Below are positions 1 to 10,390 of a DNA stretch of 64,000 nucleotides, piece by piece. The stretch's first letter is position 1, and each line of letters begins with the position of its first letter. Origin of the DNA: Morinoia aosen. Lineage: Eukaryota > Arthropoda > Malacostraca > Amphipoda > Talitridae. The position numbers and the translations under genes are program-made. The stretch spans positions 21,711,038-21,775,037 of the forward strand of contig CM059577.1 of NCBI GenBank assembly GCA_030386875.1, given 5' to 3'. The notes under the pieces were generated by a model. It searched no databases and was not told the DNA's origin. It saw only the letters and a list, made by a program, of their open reading frames with translations.

Positions 1-326
1 CTTTCTTTTGAGAGTAATTTGAACTCGATAGGTGCATTATTTCGAAAGTTACATGTGAATGAAGTTAATGAACTTTTATGTTTTGGCGGAGCACGAGTCG
101 AGAAGGTATCTCAAGAAATTCTGTACCAAACTGTTTCTTGAAGTGTCTCGGCTGCGGCCTGCCGGCAGGCCGCAGCGGAGACATTTCAAGAAACACTTTG
201 CGAAAAGTACAGGAATTTCTTGAGAATTTCTTGAGTCCACCTCGCGCGACTTTAGACTTAAGTTTTCCACCCGTAACTTTTTAAAAAATGCACCAATTGC
301 ATTCAAATTACTCTCAAACAAAAGAG
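1..326. mobile_element. Palindromic foldback element (hairpin MITE)
   Basis: The stretch is one long inverted repeat. The first 23 bases pair with the reverse complement of about 302-326, and a perfect 26-bp palindrome (151-176, centred on GCCGGC) forms the middle, flanked by matching TTTCTTGAA-type arms. The short open frames on both strands here are mirror images of each other and are not genes. The left end may continue outside the window, so target duplications cannot be checked. It is probably a non-autonomous DNA transposon; the superfamily is not assignable. Confidence 0.8.
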
Positions 327-341
327 AAAAACATTTTCTAT

Positions 342-383
342 CTTTTTATTATAAACCAAACCCTTTTTATTATAAACCAAACC
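342..383. repeat. 21-bp direct duplication
   Basis: Two consecutive copies of a 21-bp unit (CTTTTTATTATAAACC plus AAACC) separate the hairpin element from the long-TIR transposon. They could be a footprint of insertion or simple slippage. Confidence 0.7.
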
Positions 384-1987
384 TCCTAGCCTCTGAATGG
401 TCGAACGATTTCTCAAAAGGCTCATTTTATTCCACTCATAATTTCTAAACTATTACACCTAAAAATTTGAAATTGGGTTCATTTTAAGCGTCAATTCATT
501 CTCCAAATGTGAGTGTATAATACAACTGTCATACGCTCCCTGAAGGAATATGAAGAGCAAGTTTCTTCTAGCCTCTGAATGATCGACCGATTTCTCAAAA
601 GGCTCATTTTATTCCACTCATAATTTCTAAACTATTGCACCTAAAAATTTGAAATTGGGTTCATTTTAAGCGTCAATTCATTCTCGAAATGTGAGTGTAT
701 AATAAAACTTTCATACGCCCCTTGGGGGATGACAGAGACCAAGGTTTTTCCAGCTTCTCCTAGCCTCGCAATCCGCGCTGCCGAAGGCCGTGCTCACCTA
801 AGTTATGAAGTGCTGTTTGAATTCTTGTCCATAGCCTTGTCGTTCCCCACATCGTGTGTCTTCGAATCCCAGAGGTGACGATATTTTTTTTCTCAGTTGT
901 AGAATAATAATCATTTTCATGTTTATCTTACTCATGTAGACTTTTGTTAAGCTATATTATAAGTAGAGCTGTGCAATTGCATAACTTGCATGTATGCTCT
1001 CTTAAGAATGTTTTATGCATTGCAAAAAATTATCTTGTGCATGTGCAAAATCTCATATGCAATTAATTATCCATGTACACTATAACAGATGTAATATGAA
1101 AAGAGCTTTAAGCATATGCACAATATCATTGAATATATCCTGTAAGGCGAGTGGTGTACTCGTAATTTCATTGTCCTGTTTTTAAGGGAAAACTGTAAAT
1201 TTGTTCCTTACTCCAGAAATTTTCTACATTTATGGGACCTCTCGCATACATGGTTAAAAGCAACTTATCACAAGTTTTAAACGGTGCGCTATGTTCAGCA
1301 CCTGATCCCCAGGTGCTGAACCTTCTTGACCTGTTCTTCAGTTGTTAAATATGGTTCATCAATAGAATACAATAGAGGCGTCCGAACTGAATTTTATGAA
1401 GTTTGAAGTATTTAAGAATTGCATAGTGTGATAGTTTTTGTACATCTAGTGATAGTTTTCTTCTTCTGTTCTACACATAGGCCAACCTATATACGTACAA
1501 AAGTGTTGAAGTGAAAATACAACTGTGAATTTTTTATCAATTTCCGAAACATCTGCATTTAGGGAAGTAATAATAAATACCTCTGTTGTGGTCTGCCAGT
1601 TAATTAAAAAATGAGAAAGAACTAACCAAACCAACTTGCGGTGCTCGCATGACCAAGTTCCCTTCTGTCAATGTGTCACGGGTTCAAATCCCATCGCTGC
1701 GGATGACTTTTTGCATGACTATCCATCGTTATCACATACGTTAAGCCCTGTTTTACTTTAGAATCCAGTGAATATTTTCATGTTTCTAATATTTTCATGT
1801 TTCAGTGAATATTTTCTTGTTTCTTCATTATCAGCAAATGCATGATATTTTAAATATTGAAGACTGTCGTAAAGAATAATTGCTTTGCGGTTCAATATTT
1901 GAAATATCGCACAAGTTCCAACTAACTGAAGTCCTTCATTCAGCAGTGCATCTGTAAGACTTAGTCGCATATTGCTTGCATATAAAT
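384..1987 (+). repeat. Left long terminal inverted repeat
   Basis: This arm is the reverse complement of 5379-6974. Examples are 384-397 against 6961-6974 at the outer side, and 1975-1987 against 5379-5391 at the inner side, beyond which the match stops. Its outer part holds two tandem units of about 183 bp (starting near 386 and 569). It also carries two segments with tRNA-like B-boxes. Confidence 0.85.
1638..1702 (+). other. tRNA-like module inside the inverted arm
   Basis: A good pol III B-box (GGTTCAAATCC, 1681-1691) lies near the 3' end. The ends GCGGTG and CGCTGC can pair over six bases if G-U pairs are allowed. At about 65 nt it is short for a tRNA and the T-stem has a mismatch, so this is a tRNA-derived or tRNA-mimicking segment and not a functional tRNA. 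The mirrored copy is at about 5665-5730. A second, weaker one at 794-878 pairs TCACCT with AGGTGA and has a TTCGAATCCC loop; its mirror is at about 6476-6560. Confidence 0.35.
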
Positions 1988-2522
1988 GCGAGTACTGTGC
2001 ATACGACACTCCGCAATCGCAATATATCTATCCTGAAGCCGCGCTGACGATTTTATATACGCGTCCATTGGCACAGCTGTGCATATTGGCACAGCTCTAA
2101 TTATAAGCATGGAAATGTCATAATTGCGTTGCATTATGTAAAAAACTCTCTGCGTGTCCCCCATAGCAAAACCAGATCATACATAGGAATGAAAATATAT
2201 TTCTGAATGCCAACGTTGCTGCCGTAGACGCAGAATTATTTCGATCCACCCGTTTTACTTTGAACAAATTACCTATACCCCGAATCACAAAGCTCGGATT
2301 TCACTGCCAGTGTGCAGCAAAAAGTATTATGTATATACCGAGCTTTTTTTTCTCTTCATAGTAAGTAGTGGGTGGCTGAGCATCATCGACATGATACTTT
2401 ACAGGGAGTGTACATGATAGGGGCTACCCAGGACCCTACGCACGTCCGAACTTTAAATTAAGGCCTTATTTCCTCTCGTTTAGTGCTCACGTAACATTCC
2501 TCACGTAACAATCCCTAATCCT

Positions 2523-3017
2523 TTGTATTCCCCTGAGATGCTGGAGGACGTATTGACGTTTTCCATGCCATTCACTCCACTCTGGTGTGGAGTGCATGGT
2601 GGAACTAAGACAAATGGATTAGTAGAAGGCTGGCATAAAATTGTGAAGCAGGATATACTTCAAGGAAATCGAAAAACACTAGCAGAGTTCATTCGTACTA
2701 TGAAGACACAAGCGGAGGGTAGAGCGAAAGAAGCATCGCTCGATTACAAGGAACGCAATAAGAAGGCCGTGAAAGAAGTGAAAGAAGGCGAAAACGAGTA
2801 TGAAGAGCACTGGGGGGGAAAGCGATCTCGGGCACAATCTGTAACTGAGAAAGCTCGAGAGAAATTCAATCAAATTCTGCAGGGTCGACGCCAAGAGGGT
2901 ACTAAGACGAGCAAAACGAAATTGAAAAGTGTCCATTCAATTTTGAAACTTCAAACAATCCGTGTTAGTAGAACGCTTTCGATTTCTCCACAAAAAAAGA
3001 CTGCACAAAAAAAGTGA
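2523..3017 (+). pseudogene. Transposase C-terminal fragment (partial)
   Basis: A 164-codon open frame; the first codon is TTG and the first ATG is at 2538. A stop lies upstream at 2481, so the catalytic part that should precede it is not visible. The segment with TNGLVEGWHK near residues 31-40, preceded by PLW and GVHGG, resembles the region near the end of Mutator-like and related cut-and-paste transposases, where a T-N-x-x-V-E-x-W-H element follows the catalytic core. The C-terminal 90 residues are lysine- and glutamate-rich and probably helical. It is followed after a 13-nt gap, and in another frame, by the Ulp1 ORF, so a frameshift (near the A-runs at 2991-3016) probably split a single protein or two adjacent ones. 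Family assignment is inference from short motifs. Confidence 0.45.
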
Positions 3018-3030
3018 AATTCACCAATGA

Positions 3031-4017
3031 CACGAAAGCATTGTACAAAACCTGGCCCCTGTATTCTCTCTTGATAATCGAAGTAAATGCATTACAGAAA
3101 AACAAGGTTCTGATACATGTCTTAGCACTCAGCAGGGAATAATTACAGTTGATCTCATCTCCGAGCTTCCTAATGCGAAACAAAATGAAGGAAAAATATC
3201 TAGCATTAAGTGTGAATCGTATACGGATCATGAACAAAAAAGAAATACAAAAGACCTCCTATGTGTCAGGACTTGTGAATCGGAAGACAGAAGTACATCA
3301 AGCAAGATTTTTTGGCTCAAAGATTTGAACCTGGAAACTAAAAACAAAAAAAATATAATTCAAACAACGAGTTGGCTTTCGAGTGACGAGATTGATCCCT
3401 TTTGTACTCTTATTAGCAGGGAGAACCAACAATACAGAGTTCACTCCCCCCTCACGGTTTTCGAACCGAAGCCGCTGAGTTGTCACGCAGAGCTGTTTGT
3501 GCAAATATTAAATACCTCGTATTTGCAATGTGCGGTAAAGGTCCGTGAAGAAGGTTACAAAAAAGCTAGCGACACCGGAAGTCATTGGATCGTCGTGACT
3601 AACGCACTGTGTCGCGACCGCCGAGCTGAAGAAGGCGTAGCGCGCGTCCAGTACCTGTGCTCTTTGAATGGTAATCCCAGTTATGATGTGATAAAGTACT
3701 TGAAAAATTTATACGCGAACGTGAAGAACATAAGACACATTCTCATAGAGTGTCTAGGAGTACAACACCAAGGGGATGGAGCGAGTTGCGGTCCATTCTC
3801 ATTGGCATGTATGACGTCCGTGGTAAATGGAGAAAACCCGTGCCTCGTCACATATGTGAAGGAGGAAATGCGTTCCCAAATCATACAGTGTCTTCAAGGA
3901 CACTCTATAACACCCTTCCCTTCGTTGATAAAAGAGAAAAATTTCACGATGAAAGGGGGGAAACCAATTGGACTGCACGGACCTAGAATAATAACTTGGA
4001 TGTGTCCAAAAGCGTAG
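3031..4017 (+). pseudogene. Ulp1-type (C48) cysteine protease domain of a transposon
   Basis: The frame is open from 3031 to the TAG at 4015-4017, with no early ATG; the first alternative start is TTG at 3325. The fold is recognisable from WLSSDEID early on, the catalytic-histidine element SHWIVVTN, and the nucleophile element QHQGDGASCGPFSLA. It ends with an MRSQIIQCL...TPFP segment that matches the end of transposon-borne Ulp1 domains. The strand that normally carries the catalytic aspartate (consensus Y-D-S-L) reads Y-L-C-S-L here, so the Asp appears to be lost. Such domains are thought to process transposon proteins or remove SUMO-like tags. Absence of a start codon and loss of the Asp suggest a decayed copy, although the CG nucleophile and His persist. 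Confidence 0.65.
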
Positions 4018-5378
4018 GTTATTTCGTGCGGCTATTACAACTTACTTATGAGATTCCTTCAAATGAGCGAGAGTAGTAAAATTATGAATCTTAATTTTTA
4101 TTTATTGTGTAGTCACATCAAATGTCCTAAGTTGCAAGTTCATCCATCAGTGTCTCGTGAATACAAGCCGCTTCCCGAGAATATAAAAACCAAAAGAGCT
4201 AGAGAATGTAATGGAAAGGAAATATTTCACTTCACATCGCATATCTTTGTTCATTTGCCTGTAAAGTGCAGTTCATTATGAAACAATAATTAGGTTCATA
4301 AATCACCCATGCGTATAATCTTTTTACCTATTTGTTGTTGTGATATAAATTTATTACGGTGCCTGTATTTGATCCCACGTACCCATGTCTGTCTGTTCTT
4401 TGTTAATGCGAATCCTGCGAGGATGAAGGAGTTGTTGTTCTGAAACTGTAGCTTGATTTTCATAAAAATCGTGTTCGAAGATTAGCAATGAACTCATTTT
4501 CACGTTCACTAAGTCATTAAAATTTATAACAAAATGATTTTTGTCGACTATTATGAGGAAGAAAACCGTCATTTCGATATAGCAGGGCGGGCGACTGCCA
4601 TTTGCGTTATTGCGAGTTTTATCAAATTTTCTTTGCTTGTGTTTTTCTATATGATTTTTGGTCATGTTTGTGTTTGACATGACTGAAAAGAAAAGAATGA
4701 TACGTATGCAAGGTCAGCATACGTTTGTGAAAACATATTTTATTGCCATCTATAAGATGAGCAAGCTGTGAAATTCATTTTGCAGGCTTAAGTGTGTGCT
4801 TGTTTCTTGATGTGCGACGTTTAGTATAGCTCATTTTTGGCTAACATTGTTTTTAATTATTCTAGTAGCGTTTTGTGATATAATTGTTTTAGAAAGATTG
4901 TTTGATTTCATAAAATACTGGCCCCTAATAAATGAGGCGTAATTCGTATACAAACATGTTTACGTAGCAGGATCTGTGGAACCGTAGACAACTGCAACTT
5001 TCTATTCTTAAGCATGGAATGAATCTACTTTGCTTTTTTAAATAAAGGCACAGAGCGGCCCAAATTTAAGCCTCACTATTACGGCCAGCTGATTTCTGCT
5101 AGCTTGCCTAAATAGTGGGGTTAGAAATAAAGCCTACTCACAACACGATAAGAAAACTGGATTTTAAACAGTTACAACGACGACCTTCGGAAAACGAGCG
5201 GCAGATATGAAAACGGACACGCGATCAACTCGTCTCGGATGTTGAAGGAAGGAAGAAATTTTAATTTCGTCGTCGATGACCCGTGCTATTTGAAGTTCGA
5301 AGGTGCAATAGTTTAGAAATTCGACTCGGCGGAAAATGAAACTTATTGGCCGACTTCCCTGCCTGCGTGCTGAACCCT
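4018..5378. other. Non-coding interior of the transposon
   Basis: No convincing gene. A 108-codon minus-strand frame (4354-4680, ending in TDMGTWDQIQ) and a 75-codon frame (5164-5391) have plausible composition but no recognised domain. A segment around 4370-4480 recurs in diverged form near 39480-39590 and 40120-40170, which suggests an old dispersed repeat or a second transposon ORF. Confidence 0.4.
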
Positions 5379-6974
5379 CATTTATATGCAAGCAATATGT
5401 GACTAAGTCTTACAGATGCACTGCTGAATGAAGGACTTCAATTAGTTGGAACTTGTGCGATATTTCAAATATTGAACCGCAAAGTAATTATTCTTTACGA
5501 CAGTCTTCAATATTTAAAATATCATGCATTTGCTGATAATGAAGAAACAAGAAAATATTCACTGAAACATGAAAATATTAGAAACATGAAAATATTCACT
5601 GGATTCTAAAGTAAAACAGGGCTTAACGTATGTGATAACGATGGATAGTCATGCAAAAAGTCATCCGCAGCGATGGGATTTGAACCCGTGACACATTGAC
5701 AGAAGGGAACTTGGTCATGCGAGCACCGCAAGTTGGTTTGGTAAGTTCTTTCTCATTTTTTAATTAACTGGCAGACCACAACAGAGGTATTTATTATTAC
5801 TTCCCTAAATGCATATGTTTCGGAAATTGATAAAAAATTCACAGTTGTATTTTCACTTCAACACTTTTGTACGTATATAGGTTGGCCTATGTGTAGAACA
5901 GAAGAAGAAAACTATCACTAGATGTACAAAAACTATCACACTATGCAATTCTTAAATACTTCAAACTTCATAAAATTCAGTTCGGACGCCTCTATTGTAT
6001 TCTATTGATGAACCATATTTAACAACTGAAGAACAGGTCAAGAAGGTTCAGCACCTGGGGATCAGGTGCTGAACATAGCGCACCGTTTAAAACTTGTGAT
6101 AAGTTGCTTTTAACCATGTATGCGAGAGGTCCCATAAATGTGGAAAATTTCTGGAGTAAGGAACAAATTTACAGTTTTCCCTTAAAAACAGGACAATGAA
6201 ATTACACCACTCGCCTTACAGGATATATTCAATGATATTGTGCATATGCTTAAAGCACTTTTCATATTACATCTGTTATAGTGTACATGGATAATTAATT
6301 GCATATGAGATTTTGCACATGCACAAGATAATTTTTTGCAATGCATAAAACATTCTTAAGAGAGCATACATGCAAGTTATGCAATTGCACAGCTCTACTT
6401 ATAATATTGCTTAACAAAAGTCTACATGAGTAAGATAAACATGAAAATGATTATTCTACAACTGAGAAAAAAAATATCGTCACCTCTGGGATTCGAAGAC
6501 ACACGATGTGGGGAACGACAAGGCTATGGACAAGAATTCAAACAGCACTTCATAACTTAGGTGAGCACGGCCTTCGGCAGCGCGGATTGCGAGGCTAGGA
6601 GAAGCTGGAAAAACCTTGGTCTCTGTCATCCCCCAAGGGGCGTATGACAGTTTTATTATACACTCACATTTGGAGAATGAATTGACGCTTAAAATGAACC
6701 CAATTTCAAATTTTTAGGTGCAATAGTTTAGAAATTATGAGTGGAATATAATGAGCCTTTTGAGAAATCGGTCGACCATTCAGAGGCTAGGAGAAACTTG
6801 CTCTTCATATTCCTCCAGGGAGCGTATGACAGTTGTTTTATAAACTCACATTTGGAGAATGAATTGACGCTTAAAATGAACCCAATTTCAAATTTTTAGG
6901 TGCAATAGTTTAGAAATTATGAGTGGAATAAAATGAGCCTTTTGAGAAATCGGTCGACCATTCAGAGGCTAGGA
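5379..6974 (-). repeat. Right long terminal inverted repeat
   Basis: Inverted copy of the left arm, with only scattered substitutions and small indels visible. The inner boundary is sharp at 5379. Confidence 0.85.
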
Positions 6975-7340
6975 GAAACTTGCTCTTCATATTCCTCCAG
7001 GGAGCGTATGACAGTTTTATTATACACTCACATTTGGAGAATGAATTGATGCTTAAAATGAACCTAATTTCAAATTTTTAGGTGCAATAGTTTAGAAATT
7101 AGGAGTGGAATAAAATGAGCCTTTTGAGAAATCGGTCGACCATTCAGAGGCTAGGAGAAACTTGCTCTTCATATTCCTCCAGGGAGCGTATGACAGTTAT
7201 ATTATACACTCAAATTTGGAGATTGAATCGATCTTTATAATGAGACTAATTTCAAATTGTTAGGTGCAATATTTTAGAAACTATGAGGAGTATCAAATGA
7301 GGCTTATAGAGAAAATCGGCCGACTATTGACGGGCCACGA
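6595..7340. repeat. 180-bp subterminal tandem repeats of the transposon
   Basis: The phrase AATCGGTCGACCATTCAG and its surroundings recur with a spacing of about 182 bp (near 6766, 6948 and 7131). A more diverged unit follows to about 7340, and a very degenerate one may reach about 7470. The left arm has only two units, so unit number differs between the two ends. Confidence 0.8.
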
Positions 7341-7715
7341 AAGGCCCTCTTCCTGCCCCCCACAGGGGCGTAAAAATTTTTTCAATTACATAAATATGTT
7401 GTACTCGTCACGCCTATTAATTTGGTACTAATTTCAAGATTGTACGTCTTATAGTTTAGAAATTACCCTTTTTGTTAGGGTAATTCGCAAAGGATCTTAG
7501 ATGGGTTCTCTAAAACGGCGCGCCGGTTGGTGGGTATGGTTTAACTTTAATATAGGTATTAACGTCCAATCATAATCGTTCTCGATAGTGTTCTCGAAAT
7601 TGCGAAAAGAGGGATAATGAAGACACTTTTAGGGGACTCAGCTTTTGGATATTTTTATTGGAGGAAGCCGGGAGGACCGATGGCGTGCTTGACTTCTGAC
7701 GATCTTCTCTTATTA
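7341..7715. other. No gene seen
   Basis: Possible highly degenerate 180-bp unit up to about 7470, then unique AT-rich sequence. Confidence 0.5.
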
Positions 7716-7966
7716 AAGCTCATTTTACACTAGCGGTGTGGAGCGACGGTGTGGAGCGACGCTGAACTTTTTATAGTTCCTCCCACGAGAGGATTGAGCA
7801 TCAGTTCACACCGAATTGCTTTTACATTGCCTCTTAATTCGACGCTAATTCCCCCGAGACAGTAATCTTTAGTATTACTGTCTCGCAATACTGTCAGAAT
7901 AATTTGCAGAACATAGATGGAGCGACGGTGTGGAGCGCGAAGACACCGCCAGTGTAAAATGGCCTT
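7716..7966. mobile_element. MITE with 25-bp inverted ends
   Basis: The left end AAGCTCATTTTACACTAG and the right end are inverted copies over about 25 bp with two or three mismatches. TA dinucleotides flank both ends, consistent with a TA target duplication. Inside are direct repeats of GGTGTGGAGCGACG near both ends. There is also a perfect 12-bp stem hairpin at 7855-7885 (arms CGAGACAGTAAT, 7-nt loop). No coding capacity, so it is a non-autonomous DNA element. The 96-codon frame over it is incidental. Confidence 0.75.
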
Positions 7967-9084
7967 TAGATGGGAGGAGTCCGCGCAGGCGAGTGCTCCG
8001 GCGAGTGATGACGTTGACATGAGGTGCGTGTGCGTGTTTGGTGGAAGTAAATTTTAGGGTACGGGCAATTTAACAAGCCGGAGAATTAGGGCTTTAGGAA
8101 TGGCTTCGAGTCTTAATTTTTGAGCCGTGATTGAAGATGGTCAATCAATTTTACTTGGTCTTGGAGTTTAAGAATTATTACACACTGAAGACAAATGTCC
8201 GTAGTTGGAGCAGATGGATATTTAGCCAGTAAATTAGATAATTATACCAGGCTGAAATCAGCTCGCAAAACCGAGGCAAATGCAAGGCAATAAGGTCGAG
8301 TTAAATGGTGTAACTCAAAGTTTGAGTTGTAAGTATAACTCAAGGTGACTTAATGCTCAGTGAGCGTAAGAACTCAAGTGTAAGGTTCAAGTGTAAAAGT
8401 CGAGTGTAAAACTCGAGGGTAAAACATCAAGGCCCAGGGATAATGTGTTGTGGCGTTTGTTGACGGCGATGAATCTGGAATAATCGAAGACGCTGAATTT
8501 ACATTCCAAGGAGGCACCAAGAATAATCCACAACTGTCATCCCTAGCATTGCAATAAATATTTCCCATCACGGAGAAAACCCTGACCTTCTTCCACAGAT
8601 TAAACTCAAAGCTATTAGTTTCATTACAGGCTCATGAAGAATAGGAAAGGTTTAACAGCTGGCAATGGCTGTTCCTTTATGCTCGATTTACACATATAAG
8701 CATGACAGTACAAGACTTGTGATTTTAGAGCAGTCATAATCTGTTAATCATTTTGTGGACTATGGAAACTACATGTGATTTAAGCACACGATTCGTGGAA
8801 TATAAATGAAATACGAAACAGCTAAAAATGCAGGAATATGAATGAATGAATTTCGTACTCTATGATATATCCGTACGAAAATCAAAAAACAGTCCTAAAC
8901 CATCCACATGTCAATTATACTGAAAAAAACTGCAAGTATATCTTGTAGTAAAAGGAAAATATTCAAAAATAAGTACAGTGTAATTTTCAACATAAAAATG
9001 ACATGACACAGCCTGTTTACGCTACGCCATCTTTGTGAGCACATCGGCAATCCGCCGTGCAATTCGCACGAAATATCAACGAAC
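7967..9084. other. No gene seen; short AGTGTAA-type repeats
   Basis: Around 8300-8425 there are several imperfect copies of AACTCAAGTGTAA and GAGTGTAAAACTCGAG. Nothing else is recognised. Confidence 0.5.
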
Positions 9085-10215
9085 AAAACCGTTTATTTCC
9101 AAGTTGTCACATGAGATACATATGCCAACATAATGGCTTTTAAAAGTTCCTTAATATAAGACGTCCTAAAACAAAAGATCCATACGAGGAGTATTAATTG
9201 ACAAACCATCCGAGGTGTAAAAATAGATAAGCCATACGAGGCATAATAATCGACAAACTATATGAGGTGTGCTAATAGATAAACTATCAGAGGTGTACAA
9301 ATAGATAGACCATACGAGGCATATTAATAGACATAATATACGAGGCGTACTATAATAGACAAACCACACGTGGTGTGCTAATATTCTAACAAAGTTCCAT
9401 ACGAGGAATACTAATTGACAAACCATACGAGGTGTACAAATAGATAAGCCGTACGAGGCATAATAATAGACAAACTATACGAGATGTAATATTAGACAAT
9501 ACTATCATAGGTGTACAGATAGATAGACCATACGAGGCATATTAATAGAAAAAATATACGAGGCGTACTAATAGACAAACCATACGGGTCGTGCTAATAG
9601 TTTAACTCTGTCAAGGGTAGTTGAATGAGAAATGAGAAATATTATCTCATGGATATTTTATATTCCAAGAGATTCCGGTACAGCGCTTCTTGCCTTTTTC
9701 CTACTTCGATAATTTCAACTAAGAACTTGGCAGTTTCGAAGAATTCTTTAGTATTTTTCGAATTATTTATAAGATCATCGAAGTAGGAAAAATACAAAAA
9801 AACGCTACACCGTACTAGATTGAAACAACACCGTAAATGACAATCAAGTATTGAGAAAAAGATAGTCTCGAAATAATTTGTAAAGAACATCGCGCAACAC
9901 AGCACGCACATCTAGGAATGCGTAAACAAACTTACACTCAAAATTGAAATGCATGGCTTGTTCGGCATACAAATATAGAGATAATTTTTGCACGAGTGCT
10001 TTATTTCCTTTGTCTGTTTATACTTTTTAATTTCTTCTGTTCACAGAAATGCCCTTCGGGGTCGTGATAGATCGATTTATAAATCATAAAGCAAGCGCAA
10101 TCAATTTGTTTATTTCTGAAATTTGGTGCAGTGTTAACTGATCGCAGAGCTTTAGGTAAAATGTAATGTGTCTTGAGGTTTTGCTTTTTATGCAAAAAGT
10201 AGAAATAGAAACCGA
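9085..10215 (-). mobile_element. P-family non-LTR 3' region, copy 1 (26-bp minisatellite)
   Basis: The 3' end lies at the left (reverse complement TTGGAAATAAACGG). It is followed inward by the terminal stem-loop and by 26-bp units of the type ATACGAGGYGTACTAATAGACAAACC over about 9170-9600. A second run of units starts near 9400 after a short break. The more 5' part (9600-10215) is homologous to 41500-42045. No protein frame is present. A perfect 16-bp inverted repeat (9695-9710 with 9777-9792) lies inside. I read it as a 5'-truncated LINE or LINE-dependent element. Confidence 0.7.
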
Positions 10216-10390
10216 TATATGTACATGTGCGCATATATGTGTGCGAAACGTGTGCATGTTTACACTGATACATAAACATTTATGTTTGCGTGCGCACACG
10301 TACATACTCACGCACACACCAACACACATATTCATATATATACGTATTGAAAACGAATATAAGAAAAATTCTAATAGACATGAAAAATAA
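10216..10390. repeat. Alternating purine-pyrimidine CA/TG-rich microsatellite
   Basis: Imperfect (TG)n, (CA)n and (TA)n runs. The open frames on both strands here are products of the repeat. Confidence 0.7.

Larger units (their letters stand above)
384..7340. mobile_element. DNA transposon with 1.6-kb inverted arms and Ulp1 protease
   Basis: Two arms in inverted orientation (384-1987 and 5379-6974) match over about 1.6 kb with few differences and enclose about 3.4 kb of unique sequence. The interior carries a transposase-like C-terminal fragment and a C48 (Ulp1-type) cysteine protease frame on the plus strand. Ulp1-like domains are known from several eukaryotic DNA transposon groups, including Mutator-like and Zisupton-type elements; I infer membership in such a group and cannot choose between them. 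The outer ends of the arms are tandem 180-bp units, two on the left and at least three on the right, so the exact termini and any target duplication are unclear. The interior reading frames are interrupted, so this copy is probably non-autonomous now, although the arms look well matched. Confidence 0.75.

Noticed and set aside
76..321. Short overlapping frames in the first 330 bases
   Set aside because: They are two readings of one palindrome.
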